A stretch of DNA of 64,000 nucleotides from Zelopaecilomyces penicillatus (taxonomy: Eukaryota > Ascomycota > Sordariomycetes > Hypocreales > Pseudodiploosporaceae). The notes beneath the pieces are model-generated. The model was not told the origin of the DNA. It was given only the letters and a program-made list of their open reading frames with translations, and ran no database searches. Numbering within the stretch: the stretch's first letter is position 1; each line of letters starts with the position of its first letter. The translations under genes and the position numbers were made by a program. Location: NCBI GenBank assembly GCA_005765155.1, contig VCCP01000002.1:6138001-6202000 (forward strand), written 5' to 3'. Shown piece by piece: positions 58,736-64,000 of this stretch.

Positions 58736-59635
58736 TCATGCCGCAGCGAATCTGGCCGCCCTCTTTTCAGCCTTGGCCTTCTCTGTGGGGTCATCAAGAA
58801 TGCCACTTGGCTTGGAGTCGCGAGTTGAAGCCTGGTTGCTGCGAGTGTTGCGGGTGCTTCGTCTCTCGCCGCCTCTCTCGCCGCCGCGATCCCGGCTCTG
58901 GCGCTTGTCGGGTCTATTACCCTGGCCCTCGCCACGACCGCGACCACGTTTCAGTGGCCGCTCTGGCAGCGCTGAATCCAGACCAGACACATCCTGCTTG
59001 TCCTCAATCCCAAACCGTTTGGCGCGTTCAGTCAGTTTCTGTGTTGCATCGTCCACTTCAATGCCGAAGCGCTTCGCACGGTCAGCGCGTTTCTTTGCCT
59101 CGTCGTCGGCAGCCGTTGACGAAAGACCAAGCGCAAACGACGGAGCAGGTTCAGTTGCCTTTTCCTCCTCGACGGGCTCTGCGCTGACCTCTTCGTTGGC
59201 CTGTGCTGCTGGCTTTTCTGCGTCCTCTGTCGCTGCAGGGGCAGCCTCTTCGACGGCAGGCTCCTCGGTAGCAGGCTTTTCGTCGGTTTTGGACGCGGCA
59301 GCAGCCTCATCGTCGCTATAGGTGATCTCATCATCCTTAGTCTCGGCTGAGAAACAACGATCATGTCAGCATAATATTTTAAGCTTTGTGCCCCAAACCT
59401 TTCCAGGTGAGATGGTGTATCGCAGTAACCGCAATCATATAAAGATCACAGCGCCATACGCGTTTCACTTACCAGGCTTCTCTGTTTCCCCTGTCTCCTC
59501 ATCGGGAGATGTGGCCTTCAGGTCATACTCTTGCAGTCGGGCAATCACATCGGCCTTGTTGCCGGCAATCGGTAGTTTCCGCTGAGCCAGGAGCTTCTTC
59601 AGCTCCGGTACCTTGAGAGAGGAATAATCCGTCAT
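58736..59635 (-). CDS. THO1: SAP-domain RNA-export factor, Tho1/SARNP (CIP29)-like
   Basis: Predicted 257-aa nuclear protein. Two exons: 59635-59473 and 59346-58736; the intron is 126 nt (GTAAGT...CAG, phase 1). The start is the ATG at 59635, directly before the SAP domain; upstream in-frame codons include only a GTG. Residues 2-38 form the SAP helix-turn-helix (SSLKVPELKKLLAQRKLPIA), a DNA/chromatin-binding module. An acidic Ala/Glu/Pro linker follows (55-125), then two tandem RAKRFGI(E) motifs (144-150 and 162-168), like those reported in Tho1/SARNP to engage the DEAD-box helicase Sub2/UAP56. The C-terminus is RGG/Arg-rich (KRGRGRGEGQGN ... RDRGGERGGERR), suited to RNA binding. Role by homology: mRNP packaging and export with TREX. 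It lies divergent from the Dcr2-type gene, ~1.9 kb apart. Confidence 0.88.
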
Positions 59636-61558
59636 TGCGCTTCGGAATTGAAGAGTTTGAAGATGTGATAGTGCCCTGGAGGGGATGCGCGTAGAAGATC
59701 TCCGCCTTGAATAGAGAGCAGACACGGGTCAATGACGGTTGTTGCGGATCGTGAGAATCGCGATAGCTGAAGGTATGGAGATGGGGGTCTTCAAAGTTGT
59801 GCGAGATTATGCCTAGCGGTTGTGGTGGTGGACAAACAAGTTTTGCTGGCGCAGAGATGTCGCAACAAGATGAGTCGAGACGGCTTTTCTTGAGGGAGGA
59901 TCGATGATGCCCAGGCGGCTGGCGGGAGCAAGAGGCTGGGGTGCACGGACCAAGAAATGGCTAGACCTGCCTGTGCCTGTAGAGCTCTGGATGTTGTTTC
60001 TTTTTAGCTGTCCGCTAGCCAATGAGTGACTAGGACGTTTCCATCACTGTAGGTGTACGTGTACGACAAGGCATTGCGTGTTTGATGTTTCGAGTTTAGC
60101 TTAGGTTCATAATCCTCTTTACCTGCATTCTTAAAGGTACGACAGTACAATTCTTGGGGTAGTTAATAGTCATCTATAGTGCTGGTTTGTGTGAATATCT
60201 CCATTTCATTCCTGCTTCCCATTGCCTATCAATTTGAGTCCTTCAGACGACGTCTGTTGCGTTGTTAAGAAATGAAAAGCGAGTTTGTAGGGGGCGGACT
60301 TGGGCTACAGCCCTACTGTACATTTGAAACTTAACCTGTGTTCAAGTTACTTGCACTGCTCAGTTCATGTACCTAGGTAGGTGGGTAGATATCTACTGCA
60401 AACGGCCATTGTGCGGCGCAATCTGTTACTGTATAGTAGACAAGTAGCTCGTTTAGCATTTAGGAAGCCCGTATATGGTTTCTATTGCTTGCCTGCATGG
60501 CCGAAGTCGGTGAAGGCAGTGATTTGTAGTGAAGTCTCATAGTTGCAATAACCTCTTATGCGGCAACACCATTATATCATCACAGTCCTGGTTAACCTTC
60601 TACCCTAATAACAATTCGAAATTTCTAGACTAAAATGCAGACCAATCTCTGACACCGTACTTGGTTGGACTTGACTATCTAGGTGACGAACACAATGCAG
60701 CGAACTCAATATAAACTGTTGCGGCTTCAGGGTAGGTGGCTACGATACACTTGTTGGGTCAAGTCATGAATGTGTATGAAACGCAGTTGGGTCAAAAGTT
60801 GGCTTTCACACAGCTTTGGAACTCCACAGTCTCTCATTCTTCTTCGATTCATCGCCCCTAGGATTGCATCCTGTTGTGGCATGATGCCTGAAAACAGGTT
60901 TTGGTGCAAGATTGGAGAGAACTGAAAATTCAAAGCCCCTTTTCCCAATGAATCATTGAATGCCCTTGGCATGTGGTGTTCTGGGCCCTGTTGGTGCGGC
61001 GCATCTTCCCCAGTTTCTCACAAAACCCACACTGTTAGCGCTGTTTGGCCAAACCAGTGTCCCGCACCTGTTGCACCAGAGCTGCCCCCTGAGCTTGGAC
61101 AACCCTAAATTTACAGCACCCAATAGGCCTCCACACAGCCGGTAAAGCCCCCTGTGGCTCAAGCAGCTCGATAATATGCAACTTCGATCCCAAGGCCTCA
61201 TCTATCACTGACGCAAATCAAGCCACGACAACCATCTCCTCCCATCGACCAGTCAGTCAGCAAGTTGCGCTTCTTCCATCGACGATAGTGCTATATAACT
61301 AACCGATTGATACGTCATACGAGCAAGATCCTAGCTGCCAAATCCCACGACGTCTGTTTGGAGCACGATGCTATAGCTGTGCAGAAGATGCGAACAGCGC
61401 GATTCTGAGGAGATCACTCCGGACGGACCCCGACAACACCGAATCCCTTGCTACGAGTACGCAGCAGCCATAAAGCCTCTCTGATTGTCCTGTTGTATTT
61501 GCTGGCGACTTTGGTCGATTAGCAGACGCTGGTGTCTGCCCACACCTAGCTCTTCAGG
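59636..61558. other. Divergent promoter region of the Tho1-like and Dcr2-type genes
   Basis: No supported gene in 1.9 kb. Small frames exist (e.g. 60727-60972, reverse) without family signal. A CCTAGGTAGGTGGGTAGAT low-complexity patch lies near 60370. Confidence 0.5.
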
Positions 61559-63620
61559 ATGACACGACGTATTGTAAGCTTTCCTGCGATACTGGCACTC
61601 TTCCCTATCAGTGCTCTCGATACTGGAGAGCAGAGTTGAGAGTATCGTCGAGCTAATCCACGACACATCTGTCTTTTTTCAATAGGTGCGAACACTTACG
61701 CAGCTCTGCGCCGCGGCAGCTTTTACTCTGGTCGTCGTCTACCTTCTCGACCGTAACTACCGAGTTTTGCCCAATGCCATCCACACCTACATGCCCTCGC
61801 ACCATGCGGGCCTCCTCGTTACAGACGTCACTGTTGTGACATGCTCAAGCATCAAGCCTTTCTCCTCCTGTGGCCTAGACCCTAGCAAATGGCACCGCAT
61901 CGACAAAGAACTGTATCTGGGCAAGACATGGGCGTCGAGTGCTTACATGTACGTGCGCCGGAAGCGTGAGGAGGACCTTACCGAGGACGACAGGATCGTC
62001 ATGGACGTCTCGGTGGGAGAGATGAATCCAGACCATGTGCACAAGGCCGGGGAAGAATGGGAGAGCCGCCCAGCTGGGCTGTGGCTCAAGCGTTCCAGCA
62101 GCAAGCTGTCTCCCGACTCGAGCAAGGCGGTGACAGACCTGGACGTTATATTTGGCGATGATGCGACCGAGGCTCGTGCTGGATGGGGTCTTGTAGGGGG
62201 ACCGCTGGATATTGGAACTGGAAAGACTCTGCACAGCGTTCACGTCACTGTGCGGAGGGGCCCACCACGCCAGCCAAAGAAGCCGAAGCTGAGAATCCCC
62301 GACACGGGACGATTCAAGATAATGCAAATCGCCGACCTCCATCTGAGCACTGGAGTCGGTGAGTGCCGCGAGGCTGTTCCAGATAGCTACAAGGGGGGCA
62401 AATGCCAGGCCGATCCTAGGACACTTGACTTTGTCAACCGCATACTGGACGACGAAAAGCCCGACATGGTAGTGTTGAGCGGTGACCAAGTCAATGGTGA
62501 CACGGCACCAGATGCCCCATCAGTCAGTTACCCCCTCCAATGGGGTAGTTACTATGCAACGAGAAATTTGCTAACAGATGCAACCACAGGCTATTTACAA
62601 AATCGCATCGCTTCTCATCAAGCGCAAGATTCCCTATGTGGCTATATTTGGAAACCACGATGATGAAAAGACCATGTCCCGCGAGGCTCAGATGGCCATC
62701 ATGGAGACCCTTCCCTACTCACTATCTACAGCGGGCCCTGTCGAGGTGGACGGAGTGGGCAACTACTACGTCGAAGTTCTGGCTCGAGGTCACTCAGATC
62801 ACTCTGCTCTAACGATTTACTTGCTGGATACCCACGCGTATTCCTCTGATGAGCGCAAGTATCCCGGATACGACTGGCTCAAGCCCAGCCAGATTGATTG
62901 GTTTAAGAAGACTGTGTCGAGTCTCAAGAAGAATCATGAGGGTTACACGCACCGGCATATGGACATTGCCTTTATACATATTCCCATGACTGAATATGCT
63001 GATTACACACTCCCTCGGCTGGGCGAATGGCGTGAGGGTGTCACCGCCCCAATCTTCAATTCGGGCTTCCGGGATGCTCTTGCTGAGCAAGGCATTGTTA
63101 TGGTTAGCGCTGGCCAGTAAGTGTTCTCCCATGTGCCTTGATTCTCTTGCAGTTAACTTCAATGGGGTGACTAACATCAACTTGCAGTGACCACGTCAAC
63201 GATTACTGCTCCCTGGCTTCGCATGGTGACAAAAAGATCACCATACACGCAGGCGAAGTCATCATCCCCCCCGATGACAAAGACGCGCATCCCGACGGTA
63301 TCAAGAAGACGCCGGCCCTGTGGATGTGCTATGCCGGCGGTGTCGGCTTTGGCGGATACGCGGGCTACGGTGGCTACACCCGCCGCGTCCGCCTTTTCGA
63401 GGTCGACACCGAGGAGGCTCGTATCAAGACATGGAAGAGGCTTGAGGACGGAGACATCGGCAAGTATCACGACATGCAGATCATTGTCGATGGCGGCAAG
63501 GCGTATCTGCAGACAGCGGACCCCCCTCCAGCGCAGGCTGCCGTCCCCCCTCCCGTGGAGGAGCACAAACCTGAAGGTCAGCACAATCAGCGGAGGCGGC
63601 GGAGGGATAAGAACGCCTGA
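61559..63620 (+). CDS. DCR2: Calcineurin-like metallophosphoesterase, Dcr2 type
   Basis: Predicted 603-aa protein phosphatase. Four exons: 61559-61573, 61686-62522, 62590-63116, 63188-63620. Introns of 112, 67 and 71 nt are GT...AG with phases 0, 0 and 2. The 15-nt first exon (ATGACACGACGTATT) is easy to miss; joined to exon 2 it gives MTRRIVRTLTQL, the N-terminus usual in filamentous fungi. A signal-anchor helix (about residues 9-25) follows. Metal-site motifs in order: ADLHLS (Asp222, His224), SGDQVNG (Asp272), GNHDDE (Asn306, His307), FIHIP, GHDHVND (His460, His462). Yeast Dcr2 promotes cell-cycle start and dephosphorylates Ire1 and Sic1; here the role is inferred by homology. The last ~40 residues are low-complexity, basic and proline-rich (PPPVEEHKPEG ... 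RRRRRDKN). Confidence 0.92.
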
Positions 63621-64000
63621 AATACCTGAGAGATAGAAGGTGAAAGAAGGAAAAAAAAAACATTTATGGGGGTTGCTAGGTATTGTTTTAAAAAATGAAA
63701 ACGGGAGGCGGGAGTTTGACTTGAATAATACTTTTTTCTCTTCCTTTTTTTTTTGGGGCGAAACAGGCATTAAAGGGCTGAATTTATTTGCCTAATATGA
63801 CTACACGTTGAATCCACAGAACATGCGCGATGATAATGGAAAATTAGTTACGATTTGGGTTGTGTCTAGTAATATGTGTTTCCTTTTCTGTTCATCGTAC
63901 CCTTTTTCCTTGTTCTTCCCCAAATCACCCCCTCTTTGAATCTTCTGAAATATGTTTCATCATTTGTTCTCGTTCTCATCGGCCTAGTTTTTCTTCTTCT
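63621..64000. other. Right edge: 3' flank of the Dcr2-type gene
   Basis: A/T-rich 3' flank with an A-run near 63650 and T-rich stretches. No further gene before the edge. Confidence 0.5.

Noticed and set aside
59636..59725. N-terminal extension of the SAP-domain protein
   Set aside because: The only in-frame upstream start is GTG; the ATG at 59635 begins exactly at the SAP domain.

Overview
This window is nuclear DNA of a filamentous ascomycete, most likely a sordariomycete and probably Hypocreales. The reasons are short spliceosomal introns (53-155 nt, GT...AG with GTAAGT/GTGAGT/GTACGT-type donors), CACCATG/GCCATG-type start contexts, pyrimidine-rich promoters, dispersed TAGGTA-type microsatellites, and fungus-restricted families (GH49, fungal rhodopsin-like 7TM, STAND/NLR, Dcr2-type phosphatase). 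There are no bacterial-type operons, CRISPR arrays, rRNA genes or convincing tRNAs. The species cannot be fixed from the sequence alone.

Layout. From 1 to 11 kb the window looks like accessory, environment-facing sequence: a secreted GH49 dextranase/isopullulanase (2006-3945, +) behind a cluster of CGG/CCG palindromes, a small 12-cysteine secreted effector-like protein (5175-5639, +), a BBE-type FAD oxidoreductase (5764-7617, -) whose 3' end lies 124 bp from the effector, and a six-exon 7TM rhodopsin-like membrane protein (9103-10685, +). From 11.3 to 17.0 kb is an intronless 1893-aa DH/PH-like (RhoGEF-like) protein (-). At 20.7-21.5 kb is a 251-aa acidic protein with a C-terminal RVRF motif (-). 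After a 5.6-kb gene-poor stretch comes a membrane-anchored endonuclease/exonuclease/phosphatase-fold enzyme (27128-28282, +), then about 7 kb without a supported gene.

From 35 to 46 kb are a 622-aa disordered protein (+), a 390-aa single-pass membrane protein (+) and a five-exon NLR-type protein (41540-45266, +; 1145 aa: alpha/beta-hydrolase, NB-ARC, TPR). A 1495-aa protein with a disordered N-terminus and a C-terminal methyltransferase-like domain (46605-51092, -) faces it tail to tail. Another ~7.6 kb has no supported gene. The window ends with a Tho1/SARNP-like SAP-domain RNA-export factor (58736-59635, -) divergent from a Dcr2-type metallophosphoesterase (61559-63620, +).

Exon structures were worked out by hand from splice consensus, reading phase and family sequence; no RNA evidence was available. 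The strongest candidate for something unusual is the NLR, a plausible fungal non-self-recognition receptor with an enzymatic N-terminal domain. That architecture belongs to a known general class, and I did not find clear evidence of a wholly undescribed system.
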